Part shown: piece after piece, positions 10,779 through 22,000 of the stretch
Layout of the letters: the number at the start of each line of letters is the position of its first letter
How positions within the stretch are numbered: the stretch's first letter is position 1
Made by a program: the position numbers and the translations under genes
The notes under the pieces: generated by a model
Databases searched by the model: none
Told to the model about the DNA's origin: nothing
What the model saw: only the letters and a program-made list of their open reading frames with translations
Source of the DNA: Reticulascus tulasneorum
Taxonomy: Eukaryota; Ascomycota; Sordariomycetes; Glomerellales; Reticulascaceae
Length of the DNA: 64,000 nt
NCBI GenBank assembly: GCA_001557505.1
Contig: LSAX01000012.1
Coordinates: 1,178,001 to 1,242,000, forward strand
Reading direction: 5' to 3'

Positions 10779-12770
10779 GTACACGAGCGACGGAGAGAGG
10801 TTTCCAGGGTCCAACCCGGGGGATTGGGGTGGCTTGGGTCAAAAGAGGGGTGGGTGTCTTTGGGGGCGGATAGATAGAGCTTGAACGGGGGAGACTTTTG
10901 TGGCTGAATTGGCGGGGGAGAGATTCTCTCGCCAAGAGCTGCGTCACTGACGCCTGATACTCGCATATACAGTTTGTTCTAACGTAGCACTCTCACTCTC
11001 TTAATTAGACTCCATATACACACAGATACGGGTGCAGCTCAGATTCACATCCACACAGCTAATTAGCTCTCCACCGACTGTCCCCCCCCCCATATGCTAC
11101 GACTTTCTTGCCTTTCTTGCCGTGGCCTCACCACCACCTCACCATCATCTCACTCTCCCTCTCCATATTTACTTCAGAAGTCACGCAGGCCTTTTGGCAA
11201 AGAGGAGTTCCACGCAGCTTATTCCGCCCCGTGCTTCCGTGTTTGTCCAGGGGGCGGAATGAATTCCATTCTTTGCCCCAGAAACGAATAAAAGATCATG
11301 TAATTACCACACCACCGAGCAAGGATGTTTGTTGCCAAGACTGATCCAAAATACGGGGTATCAAAGTACTGTTTCTTACAATTGCCCCTCCGGAAGAACA
11401 GAAGAGAGAACAGAAAAGACAAAAAGACCACCTATAGTGAAGAATATTCTCCGGTTTCGAGAAATCGAACCGCCCCTTACTCAGCGCCTTTCCCGGGGTC
11501 ACTGGTTTTCAGATCGTTGGATATGCTCACCCAACCAGAGGACGATGTCCCGCCAATCCGCATCCACTTTAGATCAACCTCACTCACTAATTGCCCACCA
11601 CCCACCAGTCCCAAATTTAAACCTTTCAAGCTCCATAGCTCTAGCTATACCCTTACAGCAAAGGCAGGACGAATTACATTCAACGTAATCCATGCTTCAA
11701 GTACCGAGCCGAGGTAGGGGGAGACGTTTACTATCCAGGAGAAATGCTACTGTCTTCGAGGGCGTCTGTCTCCCCTCCCCTCCCGGATTCGGCACCGAAA
11801 GGGCCTTTGGCCGGTCTCGTCACCGGGCGGCGGATTGGCAAAGGGGCCTTTTGCCTCTGCCGGTTGTGCCGGAAGACGTCTCTCGAGTCGAGAGGCAGGC
11901 AGACATGTGCGCAATACGACGCGGTGGTCGCCGCGATATGGGCATGGCCTGGTTGAAGCAAGTTTTGATGGCTCGTCTGCTCCGGGTCTCTGGGTTCTGG
12001 GTCTGCCAGGGTGTGATGTGATGGCATTGTCCTCCAGTTTCCTGTCATTACCCCCCCGCCCCCGCGGCCAAATTCCCATGTCACGATAGTTTTCCCATCC
12101 TTCGAGACATGCCACCTTTTTTCCCATCCCTCACCCCAAAGTGCTAGTAGAAACAAAACACCCTGCATCAACCTTCCACCTTCCCAGATCTCGCCCTTCA
12201 ACCCTCCATCCCAGATCTTCCTCCCCGCCCATCTCTCCATCTGCCCCATCATCAATTTCTTCGGCTATCGAACTTCTTTCTCTCTTCCGATCACACTTCA
12301 CAGTCATCCGTACGCAGATACCATCACCGCCTTTTGCTGCTCTGGACGAATCAGAGCCCGCGGATCGTAATGCCTACCACTCACCACCCTGTGCCCCGGA
12401 GGATACGACATGTAAGTGAGATGCTATCGACCGATCTAGCCCCTCCTCGACCGTGGTTCGCCAAGCATTCCGTTACAATTGCACCAGCCTGCCAAGCAAT
12501 GTGTGCCACGCATCTCTATGCTCCTCCTCCTCATCCTCCACCACCTCCACCTCCCCCAGTCCCCGACTATCTGCTTCCTTTCTTCGCTGCATGCTGCTCA
12601 CAGGCCTGAGGTTGTGTGGGCTTCGCTTCTCGAACTGCCCCCGGAGTTAGCCCAGACCTGCATATGGCCATCTCTGCACCTACTGCGGAACTCCGCATAG
12701 CACCATCTCATAGGCCAGAGGCACTCACTCCCTCTCGAAGGGTGGATAGGCAGCACTTCCAAACTTGCAT

Positions 12771-12959
12771 GGACATGGTAAAAGCTTCTACAGTATACTC
12801 TCGTGTCTAGTGCCGATCCACAACTATCAGGCTTTATCATCTTCTCATAATATGCTCGCATAGGTGGGTGGGACATGGTATAAACATCTACAATATACTC
12901 TCGTATCTAGCGCCGATCCACAAGTCTCATCTTTATCAGCTTCTCATAATATGCTCCGC
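12771..12959. repeat. Imperfect direct repeat, two copies of about 89 bases, period about 100
   Basis: Copy A at about 12771-12859 and copy B at about 12871-12959 share GGACATGGTA at the start, a GTATACTCTCGT/ATATACTCTCGT core, GCCGATCCACAA, and TTCTCATAATATGCTC at the end. Many differences are transitions. It lies in the 3' flank of the catalase gene. No coding function seen. Confidence 0.8.
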
Positions 12960-13293
12960 TCCGCCTTTTGGCAACCTGCTGGTGGTCATGACAAGCAAAC
13001 GGAAGGATTGATCAGAAAGAAGAAACAACTCCATGAAAACTAAAAACTAGTCGCATTCTTGACTCCGTCTTCTCGCATGCCTCGACAGTATCTTTGCATT
13101 CATAATCCCTTCATAAGGTCTCTGCATTAGCTGCATCACTACTGATGCAAAAGTGCCAAACCAGCCCCCGTGTCCGAATCCTCATACAATAATCCCGGCC
13201 TTTATATCCGTCCGACTCCGTCCTGGGGCATCCTGACAGGACACTCGGACCGATAATCCATGCTGGATGTGTTACCGAGCCCCGGAGACGATC

Positions 13294-15241
13294 CTACGAA
13301 GTCTGGCGAACGGCATCCCTGATCCTCTCTGCGAGGTCCGGACTGACTTTTCCGAACATGTCTAAAGCACGACCTAGTGAGCAGATGCGTCCACGACAGC
13401 AGATCCGGCATGGCGACACTTACCAAAGGTTTTCTCGTGGACCTCGGGAATCGCACCCTTGATGTGGCCGCTGACATTGCGTACGAACGATTCCTGCTCG
13501 CCAGGCTGTTTGGCGAGCATCTCCCAGAATGCTCGTGCCTGTACAAAGTCGTCGTCCACCACTTCGGATGTGAACCCGGTTACTTGCCCGACCCATTCCT
13601 CATGGCCGCCAAGAGAATATCCGCTGGCCCCGTATCGGCCCTTGAAGTTGATGGGTCTTAGGTCAGACCCGACATAGTTGGGGTCCCCTCCGTAGTTGGA
13701 CCCAAAGGTCATCAAACCATCTCGCTGGTAAGGTGAGTAAACTGGCGAGATTGCTGCATTGCATGGCAGTTGCTGGTAGTTCACTCCGAGACGGTACCTT
13801 GCCGCGTCGTTGTACGCAAACATTCGCGCCTGTAACACTGCGAGTCTCTGTCAGTGGTTTGTGTGGAGGTACAAGGGGCAAGATGGTCTCACTTGGGTCG
13901 GCCGAAGGGGCTACTCCTGGTACCATGTTGGAGGGTGAGAAAGCTGCCTGCTCGATATCCGCAAAGTAGTTGGATGGCTTCATCACCTGTCAGTCAACGG
14001 TCACGTCTCTCAGTTGGTAGATGATATGCGACTCACGTTCTTGTTCAGGGTAAGCTTGCCCACTGGTATCAAGGGATAGTCGGCGTGCGGCCAGACCTTT
14101 GTCATGTCGAATATGTTCCATCGATACTTTTCGGCGTCTGCGGGCTCCATCACTTGAAGGTACATTGTCCAGGATGGGAAGTCGCCCCTTGCGATGGCAT
14201 TATACAGGTCCAGAGTATGATGGTCGGGGTCCTCTCCAGCCAGTTTATGCGACTCTGCGTCCGACATGGTCTCGATGCCTTGGTTCGTCTTGAAATGGAT
14301 CTTGATGTAATGGAAAGTACCGTCCTTTCCAGCTGTTAGTCCTGTCTTTGGTGGGGGCAGGGAGTCCTTCCACACACCTCTTTGGTTAACTTGTACGTGT
14401 GGCCGCTGAAGGAATGCAAATGCCGGATGGAACTGGGCATCCCACGGTTGCTGAAAAGGTGCATGAGAGCATGGATACCCTCCTGGTTATTGTTGTGGAA
14501 GCTAAAGATATGTTAGAGTCATTGGACCATAAGGGCAACCGTGCAGTGGACGTACTCCCAAAACTACACAGTCTGTTAGTATCCCCGACACACAAACTAC
14601 GAAGGAGTCATTATCGTACCATTGTATTGTCCGTCGCGTTCGTAGCCGGATGCGTCTTGTGGGACCGGTTCAAGGATGGGAACTTGATGGGATCGCGAAC
14701 AAAGAACACAGGCTATGGTCGTCGATTGGTGGTTAGCGTCTTGCTCTCGGGCAGGGGATGCGAAGGGGGGAGTTTCTTACAATGCTGTTGAAGACAAAAT
14801 CCTGGTTCCCTTCTTCTGTGAAGATCTTCATTCCCCAGCCTCTCACGTCACGGATGGTATCTGCGCTCCCTCTGCCGGGCCCAACAGTCGAAACGCGCAG
14901 CAGGACTTTCGACTTCGTGCCGATACCGTTCAGGAACTTGGCAGAAGTGAGGTGAGAGATATCATGCGTGACTTCGAACTCGCCGAAGGCTCCCACGGCC
15001 CGCGCATGCACAACTCTTTCCGGAATCCTCTCCCGACTGAAGTGCGCCAAGGTCTCGATGAGTTGGGTGTCCTGAAGCAGCATCAGCCCCCGGATGGACT
15101 GGCCACCAAAGTGCTGGGCCGTTCTTGGATCGGCATACGGAACTCCTGTATACGATGAGCCTCCGAGAAAACATGAAGTAGTCCATTCTAGTGCAACAAA
15201 CCTTCCGCCAGGGTATATGTTGGAACGTCGGCGGTAGACAT
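13294..15241 (-). CDS. Small-subunit haem catalase
   Basis: Converts hydrogen peroxide to water and oxygen. Nine exons on the minus strand: 15241-15202, 15145-14781, 14712-14620, 14563-14556, 14501-14378, 14324-14037, 13986-13893, 13837-13424, 13373-13294; 501 residues, typical of short monofunctional catalases. The fourth exon is only 8 bases and supplies most of the conserved FWD triplet. Distal His60 lies in RERIPERVVHARAVGAFGEF, distal Asn133 in DFVFNS, and proximal haem-ligand Tyr346 in RMFAYNDAARYRLG. Two motif deviations are visible: RAVG where KGAG/RGAG is usual after the distal His, and DAAR where DTHR is usual after the haem Tyr. There is no SKL-like C-terminus (ends RQTS) and no signal peptide, so a cytosolic enzyme is the simplest reading. 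All eight introns are GT-AG and 50-68 bases. Confidence 0.94.
14556..14563 (-). other. 8-base micro-exon of the catalase gene
   Basis: The bases TTTTGGGA lie between an intron ending TGTAG (14564-14619, branch CTAAC) and an intron starting GTACGT (14502-14555, branch CTAAC). Joined to the next exon's first C they read Phe-Trp-Asp, restoring the conserved catalase stretch between DNTM and FHNNN in frame. Confidence 0.88.
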
Positions 15242-16552
15242 GGTGGCGTTAGTCGGTTTAGTTCCGCAGTGATTCAAGTCAGTCGTTTTGGTAATCCAGC
15301 GAGTATGCCAATGCAGCCAAGAAAAGTAGATGAGCTTGTAATATCTTGGAACCGGCAAGAACGTGGCTGCAACCGTGACTATAAGTAGTGCAGCGAACCA
15401 CAGACTCTGTAAACCCAAGCATCGCGGCGATAAGAGCCTGCACTTAGTAACTTCAAGGTCCTCGAATATGAATCGTCCTCATTATTGGGTGACAGTACGA
15501 CGCAGACGTCTCTGCGCCGACAGCCGAAAACATGACTGCTGCTGTTTCTTCGGGCGTGCTCCAGCTCGTGGTCTAGATCTTTGAGAATCCACGGATCAGT
15601 AAGTCAGCCAGTTCGATCAGGCCATCAGTCCGGTTGGTCGGTCAGCCACGATCGAACGGCAATAAGAAACTTCAGGGGATTTCAGTCCCGACGCGATCGG
15701 GGAGCTACCTAGTGGGAACCATGCCATGGTTGCATCGAGATCTCAGGGGTAAGGTATGATGTAAATGTTTAAGACAACCTCCAATGCCGAACAAAATGCT
15801 GCAGTTGCAAAAGCCAGTCGGCGTAGAAGAAAATCGACTTACATAATCCCGAGCACCTCCGAGGGCGTTCGCACGGACCAACACCCCCATGCCCGCAGCT
15901 AATTATCCATCCATGTTTCGGCCTGCCAGACTTTATTCATTCGTTACCCAAGGATGATGTCACTGCCGACGCTGACATGTAGGCGCTTTAGTAAGCGCCT
16001 CTCGATAAGTTTCGTGAGCCTCATACAGACACGGCTCTCTCCGGCTCCGACCCCCAACTTCTCCCGTACCTTGCTTGGGATTGGCGGGTTTTATTTCGAC
16101 GCCCACGTCCGTACACACCGCGTCTTTCGGACCATGAATCGTGGGGTCCCTTGAATACGGGAACGCGGAATCATGAAGGGACTTTGTCATCGAATGTATA
16201 CGCGTGCCTAAGCCACGTTCGCGGAGCATGGAATAGCATGTTTCAACGGCTTCAGAATCTGTCATCGCGTGCAGCAGTCCTTGATGCGGAGCCTCGGTTC
16301 TGTCACTCGTCGGCGGCGAGAAAGGACGAATGTTGGTGCTGAACCTGTTGCGACGCTGAGCATGGGAATACGGCTTCATGTAGAATATTGATAAATACTC
16401 CTTGTACTTGCTGCTTTTCAGACTGAATAAACCAGATCAGACCAAATCAAGTACTCCAAGTCTGGCTTCAAGCGATTCCCTCTCTGCCATAAACACCATC
16501 CTCGATTCCGTGCCTCATTACACCCAACTCTATCTAATACGACTCTTTATTA
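15242..16552. other. Divergent intergenic region between catalase and the broken GMC gene
   Basis: 1.3 kb. It should contain the catalase promoter on the left and the remains of the GMC promoter on the right. A 139-codon minus-strand open stretch around 15960-16379 resembles nothing known and is not called. Confidence 0.5.
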
Positions 16553-17889
16553 ATGGTGCCCCTGAAGCATTCAACTTCGTTGTCGTTGGCGGTAAGGAAT
16601 GTCCTACATCCCCTGGTCCGAGTGTGGAGATTAATGAAGTCCTTAGGAGGAACGGCTGGATGTGTGGTCGCTGGACGACTTGCTGAGAATCCCAATGTCA
16701 ACGCCCTTATAATTGAGGCTGGCGTCAGGTATGTTTTTACAAGCAGAAATTCCCCTGCTGTGAAGCACTGGGAGTCCTTTAACCTAACAGTCTGTAGTAA
16801 TCCTAAAGAGAATGCTGCCATAACAACGCCGGCCCGTGCCTTTGAGCTGCGTGGCAGTGAATGGGACTGGTGTTATAAGACCGGCATGATCGATCGTCCC
16901 GAATACACTCGTATTGAGAAACCCAAAACTCGTGAAAAGGTCTTGGGAGGCAGCAGTTGCTTGAACTACTACACCTGGATCCGAGGTAGCAAGGCTATCT
17001 TTGACGATTGGCGGGAAAACGGCGGCGATGACTGGACATGGGATACCTGCAAGGAGTACTTCGACAAGGTATGTTGTGTGCAGTCCCCAGCACGTAGAGG
17101 ACCCGTACTAACCTTTAAGAAAAGCCGGCGACTTTCCATGATGATGCCAAATTGCTACCGGCCAAGCTCCAACACATTGGAGTGAATGGGCCACTTCATT
17201 TTTTTGCCGGCCGAGCTGGTTCCGGAGGCAGCGCCGTTCCGGGAGGCTCTGAAGAAGGCCTGGGTAAGCAAGGGCGAGAAGCTGAACGATGGGATCTACG
17301 ACGGCACAATGAGCGGCCTCGCTACCGCCGTGAGCTCTATCTATAAGCGCGTCCGATCCTCGAGCTGGGTCTTCGTAGAGGGCAAGAAGAATGTCCACAT
17401 CCTGGCTCAAACCAACTCGAAGAAGCTCATTATCGAGAACGGCAAGGCTGTCGGAGTCGAAGTCATTGGACCCAACCAGGAGGAACTATCGTTCCGGGCC
17501 AAGTACGAGGTCATTGTGTCTTCGGGAGTCTACGAGACCCCCAAGCTGCTCTTGTTATCTGGTATCGGCCCCAAGAAGACTCTTGACTCATTCGGAATTG
17601 AGACCGTGCTCGAGTCTGAGCACGTCGGCCAGAATCTCCTGGACCACCCCATCCTCTCGCACGTCTTCAAGCTGAAGGACGGTTACGGCTTGGACAACCA
17701 TCTTCTCCGCGCCGGACCCGAGAAGGACGGTGCAGTCTCCGCATACCGAACAAAACAAACCGGACCCTTGAGCAGCGGGCTGCTCGAGCTTGTGGACCTG
17801 CCCCGCATTGACGACCGTCTGAAGACGTCCAAGGAGTATCGCGAGTATCTGGAGAACAACGGCGGTGTTGATCCTTTCGCATTAACGCT
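16553..17889 (+). pseudogene. GMC oxidoreductase, frameshifted and 3'-truncated
   Basis: Remnant of a flavin-dependent glucose-methanol-choline oxidoreductase. The FAD-binding Rossmann motif (FVVVGGGTAGCVVAGRL) is split by an intron at 16592-16646; further introns are 16729-16797 and 17069-17124. The GMC signatures EKVLGGSSCLNYYTWIRG and SGVYETPKLLLLSGIGP are intact. Three defects: the ATG at 16553 is out of frame with the FAD motif, as if one C were lost from the CCCC run just after it; a T7 run at 17199-17205 shifts the frame by one between GPLH and PAELVPE; and homology stops after ENNGGVDPF near 17880, before the C-terminal domain with the catalytic His, where an ankyrin fragment begins. 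The two single-base changes are in homopolymers and could be sequencing errors; the truncation cannot. Confidence 0.85.
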
Positions 17890-18537
17890 TTGTTAAATCA
17901 CGCCGGAGTGAACGCCAACCACTGCGACAAGACTGGGCGGACTGCGCTATCGTGGGCGGCTGGAGACGGGATGGTGAAACCACTGGAATGCTTACTGAAA
18001 AGCCGCAAAGTCGAAGTCAACCTCAGAGACAGGAAAGGCCGGTCACCCATGTCGTGGGCAGCTGGCGGCGGCCATGAAGCAGTTGTGCGAGTTCTTCTCA
18101 AGAAAAGCCGAGTGGTCAAGGATGATCTTGACAAAGACAAGAGAACACCTATCTCTTGGGCAAGCGGCGGTGGCCATGAGAGGCTCCTCCTGTTACTAAT
18201 CGAACACGAATTCCTAGGTCTTGACGACGAAGACGTTGATGGCTGGGCCCCATTGGCCTGGGCTATAGAGAAAAATAGTTCGGGGACTGTCAGAACCCTC
18301 ATAGAGACTGGGTCCGTGGACATTGACAAAAGAGATCGTACTGGTCGAACTGCGTTGTCCTGGGCGGTTGAATACGGACATCTGGATGTCGTGAAGGTTC
18401 TGATAGAGATTGGAGCTGGGATCGAGTTGGCGGACGATAGAGGAAAGACGCCGATTTCCATTGCCGAATCATTGCCTCGGCGTGATGTTCTGGAATTGCT
18501 ACAAGTTCATGGGAGAGCCCCCAGTAGACAGGAATAG
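17881..18537 (+). pseudogene. Ankyrin-repeat fragment of fungal NLR/STAND type
   Basis: About six ankyrin repeats of roughly 34 residues, each with the TALSWAA / PISWASGGGHE pattern typical of ankyrin domains at the C-end of fungal NACHT/NB-ARC proteins. Reading frame runs to TAG at 18535-18537 and looks like a natural C-terminus. There is no plausible ATG; the fragment starts one base out of frame with the truncated GMC gene at about 17878-17890. It is therefore a 3' fragment of a larger gene whose nucleotide-binding part is absent here. A short expressed ankyrin protein from an internal start is possible but unsupported. Confidence 0.75.
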
Positions 18538-18540
18538 GGA

Positions 18541-19092
18541 AGAGAGTTGGAAACTCTGGCCTGGTCGCCACATGTCCATCTGAAACGCTTCAACTGCTAA
18601 CCAGACTTTCTCTCTCGTGGTTGGCCAGCTTCAGAAGGGTTCCAGTATAACTGGACGACGAGTATGGAGGTGACAGTTTTGTGTTCACCACTCCTCATCG
18701 TACCGGGCTCTTGACCGTATGATGCTCGTACGTAAAATACCATCCGAAATCATGATGTGCAAGTAGCGCCCAAAGCCACATGGTCTTAAATGTGGAATAA
18801 AACATGTTTCTCTAACGAAAGAATCTTATCGCCCTAAAGATTTCCCGCCCTTCCCTCGCTTTCCAGCTCTCCGGGATGTCGCGTATGCCTGTCTGCCACT
18901 TGGTGGTTCCCCTCCAATGCCGTCCATCCCATCCTACCCTCGCTATGTAATACGTGTCTGCAGTTGTGTGCGACTTCTTGCTTTTTTCAAAAAACAAATC
19001 CCCAATCATGACACCAAATCTTACAGTTGTTTTCTATAAAAAACATCGAGCTCTTTTTGCTACTACTTCTAAGGGCGGCTGTGTACTGGCCT
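18541..19092. other. Region between ankyrin fragment and PSD2 3' end
   Basis: Probably the 3' flank brought along with the ankyrin fragment, plus the PSD2 3' UTR. No gene recognised. Confidence 0.5.
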
Positions 19093-22000
19093 TCACGTCG
19101 CGGATGCTGCGTGCGTGTTGAGACTCGCCTTGGTTGTGGGCGCATCGTCGCCGCTCGAGTCCTCTGCGACACTGCCTTGGATACGTCGCTTGGCCTCCTT
19201 TTTGTCTGCCTCCGTGACGTCCTTGGCATCCTTGCGCATATCTGGCGTCCACTGCGGCTCGTCAGGCGAGTGGCCAATGGACATACCAGCGCGAATCTGC
19301 CACCGTGTTAGCCTCCATGACTGGTTATATATCCTGGCCATGGCGAATAAAACTTACCAAGGTCTCAAGAGCACCGTTGGAATTGTCAACCAAGTCATCG
19401 TCGAATCTCATCTTCCCGTCCTCGAAAAGTAGCACTATAGTACTGCCGCCGAACTTGAAATATCCAAGCTCCTCTGCCCTCTTTACCTGTTCACCCTCAC
19501 TGCGCGTAATCACAGTGCTGCCAACCATCATGGCGCCGACACAAACGACCATGACACGCCCATGCTCTGGGCTGTCGACCGGGCAGATGACCCGCACGTT
19601 CTCGCCGTACACGTCCAGTGCAGAGCGAATTGCCATCGGATTCACAGTGTAATACTCTCCAGCAATAAGCTTGGGCTTCAGCAGAACCCCGTCCACGGGA
19701 ATGTGGAAGCGATGGTAATCCTGTGGCGCGAGGCGGAATATGCCCAGAGCACCATTTTCGTAGCGCTTGACGTCGTCGGGATATGCGTCACCGAGCAGTC
19801 GTTTGACGGAGAATTCGCGGCCCTTGATCCAGATCTTGGTCGCCTGGTTGATGCTGTTAAACACAACGCTTCGACAATCGGCTGGCGATACAACAATTCC
19901 CGGGTGGTCTGGAGCAGAGCAGGGTCGGGCGTCCGGCTTGAGGGCACGATAGAAGAACTCGTTGAAGTTCTTGAACGTCTCGACAGGATGCAGGACCTCG
20001 GACATATCTAGCTGATGGAAGTCGACGAACTTGGGAATCTCCGACTTGGAAGCCGGATCGTCGAACTTCTTGCCCTGCTTTACGCTCATGCTCTTCAGCA
20101 TCTTGCGAACTAGGGGTCGTTAGCTTATATTCGACACAAACCAGTGGGAGTAAGAGCATACTTCTCTTGGTTTCCATGTTGTTGGATTTCAATCCCTTGT
20201 AGAGTAGACGAATTCCCAGTCTCACGTAAACACTCATCTTCTCCTCGTTGATTTGACCTGTCAGACGGTCCTGAACCAAAATGTTGGCCGAGTTGGCCCC
20301 TAGCTTGTAGCCGCCGTACGAAATCTTAGTGATGACTTTGGAGTACCACTTCCGTTGCGCCTGGCTGGCGGTTACAAAGCCACCCATGACTAAAGTATTG
20401 ACCTGCCGCCAATCCTGACTAGCGCACGTAGCGATGTGAGTGATAATGTCGGCGTCCTTACGTTTGTTCAGACGAGGCTGGTGACAGATCGGGCACTCCC
20501 TGATCTCTACCACATGCTCTTCGCCGCCACGTTCTTCGACGAGGTCGTCCTTGTCTAGCAGGTCTCCTTCCTCGCCAGGAGTGTTGAGTTCTGGCACTGT
20601 GATAGTAGCTTCTGAAATTCCAGACGCTTCCGAGTTCACAGAGTCCTCTGACTGGAGAGCAGGGGCCGAAAGACCTGGTTTGGACCCCGGCACGGTCAAC
20701 ATATTTCTGACCTGGTTTGCGTCAGGCAGCAAACCCTTCATCCTCTCCGCGAGGGTCTGGGGCTTGCTCTTGGCTTCAAGCTGATCTTCCAAGCAAATGA
20801 CAGCTTCATCCATGGTCATATCCCACACGTCATCACCATTACTGGCCTTGTGAGGGAAACGCTGGAAAAAGCTGTCAATGGTTGACTCGCGCAGGGTCGA
20901 GCCCAAAGTATCCAGCATAGTAGTCAGTTCGACCTTGCTAATACGACCGCTCTCATCCGTATCGTACTGCTTCAACATGGATCTCCAAAATTGTTGTCGA
21001 AGTGCCGGGTAAGGTACGTACTTGGCGCGGACAGCAAGCATCGGGTTGTGCTTGGCCTCCCATTTTTCGAGGTTCTTCATCTTCAACGGCAGCTGGAAGT
21101 CGGTGAAGTCCGAGTCATCATCTTGTACCTCAGCAAGCTCGGCACCAGCCCCGGCCACGGCCTGCTCAGGGGTTAGGAATTCCGGGTTTAGTGACTGCTG
21201 CTGGGGTACACCTGGAGTTGGAGGCTGGAACTGCGACAATGTCGAGACATTGCTAGGGTTCTTCGACAGGGACGGTCGGATCAACTTGCTGAGGCTCTGG
21301 GAAGACGAGGATCTAGACATCCCAAGCTTCTTGAAGCGAGTACGCGACACTGGTACGTATTCCGGAGGGTCATGAACGTCGTACAAGCCTGTCTCGGGAT
21401 TCGCCTTGGGAGCCTTCTCAATCAGCTCCTTCACAGAGAGATTGCAAGCCGCGATGAAGTCATTTCCCGAGTACTTGTCGTGATCAATCACGGTGAAGCC
21501 GAACGAGTACGATTGCTCGTGGCTCATGATTTGGAAAATCATCTTTTCGTTGAAGACAGGGTTTAGGCTATGTCGAACGCGCTTCGTCCGGTACGTCTTC
21601 TTACCCAGGGAGGCCACGACGAAGGGGTCCATGTCGAAGCTTGTCCGGGTAAGATTTGACTCGGGAGGCAGATCAGTGATGTTGCAGACTTCCAAATAGA
21701 TCAGGCCAACAACATCACTTCCCCCATTGGTAAATTCGTACATCCTCTGTCTCCTTCTCTTCTTCAGCCCTTTGATTCTCAAACGTCTCTTGCGCCGCTC
21801 AAGGGTCTCCGGTTTGCCGGCATCTTCCGTGTCCTCTGGCGTCTCGTCTTCCAGGTCTAGGTCATCTTCGTCCTCGTCATCCATCTCGTCGGTTGTGTTT
21901 CTACTAAGCGGAGGAGACGGAGATGTACCAAGCTTCGGCGCCTTGACTGGGGCCAGCATTGGAGTCATGCTCGGGGTCAGAGTCGGAGTCACGTTTCGAG

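Larger units (their letters stand above)
8391..13293. other. 4.9-kb non-coding, repeat-rich region between the bZIP and catalase genes
   Basis: Both flanking genes are on the minus strand, so this is the bZIP upstream region plus the catalase 3' flank. Open frames are present on both strands but are low in complexity (Cys-, His-Thr-, Pro- or Arg-Gly-rich from dinucleotide tracts) and resemble no protein I know. It contains many microsatellites (listed separately), a perfect CRE palindrome, a C-run at 9359-9369, CT-rich stretches around 11050-11180 and 12140-12260, and an imperfect direct repeat near the catalase end. A long 5' leader or a non-coding transcript is possible but not shown. Confidence 0.6.

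Noticed and set aside
10459..10947. 162-codon minus-strand open frame in the bZIP upstream region
   Set aside because: It is created by the CCACCTGC/GGCC minisatellite (Arg-Gly-Ala repeats) and has no protein-like features or good start.
11440..11500. Possible tRNA-like T-arm (GGTTTCGAGAAATCGAACC)
   Set aside because: The stem does not extend to a cloverleaf, and no A/B box arrangement or acceptor stem is present on either strand.
15960..16379. 139-codon minus-strand open frame between catalase and the GMC relic
   Set aside because: No similarity I can recognise and no splice or promoter support.
17069..17124. Additional frameshift at the third GMC intron
   Set aside because: Using the second AG (AAAAG) as acceptor joins the exons in frame, so no defect is needed here.
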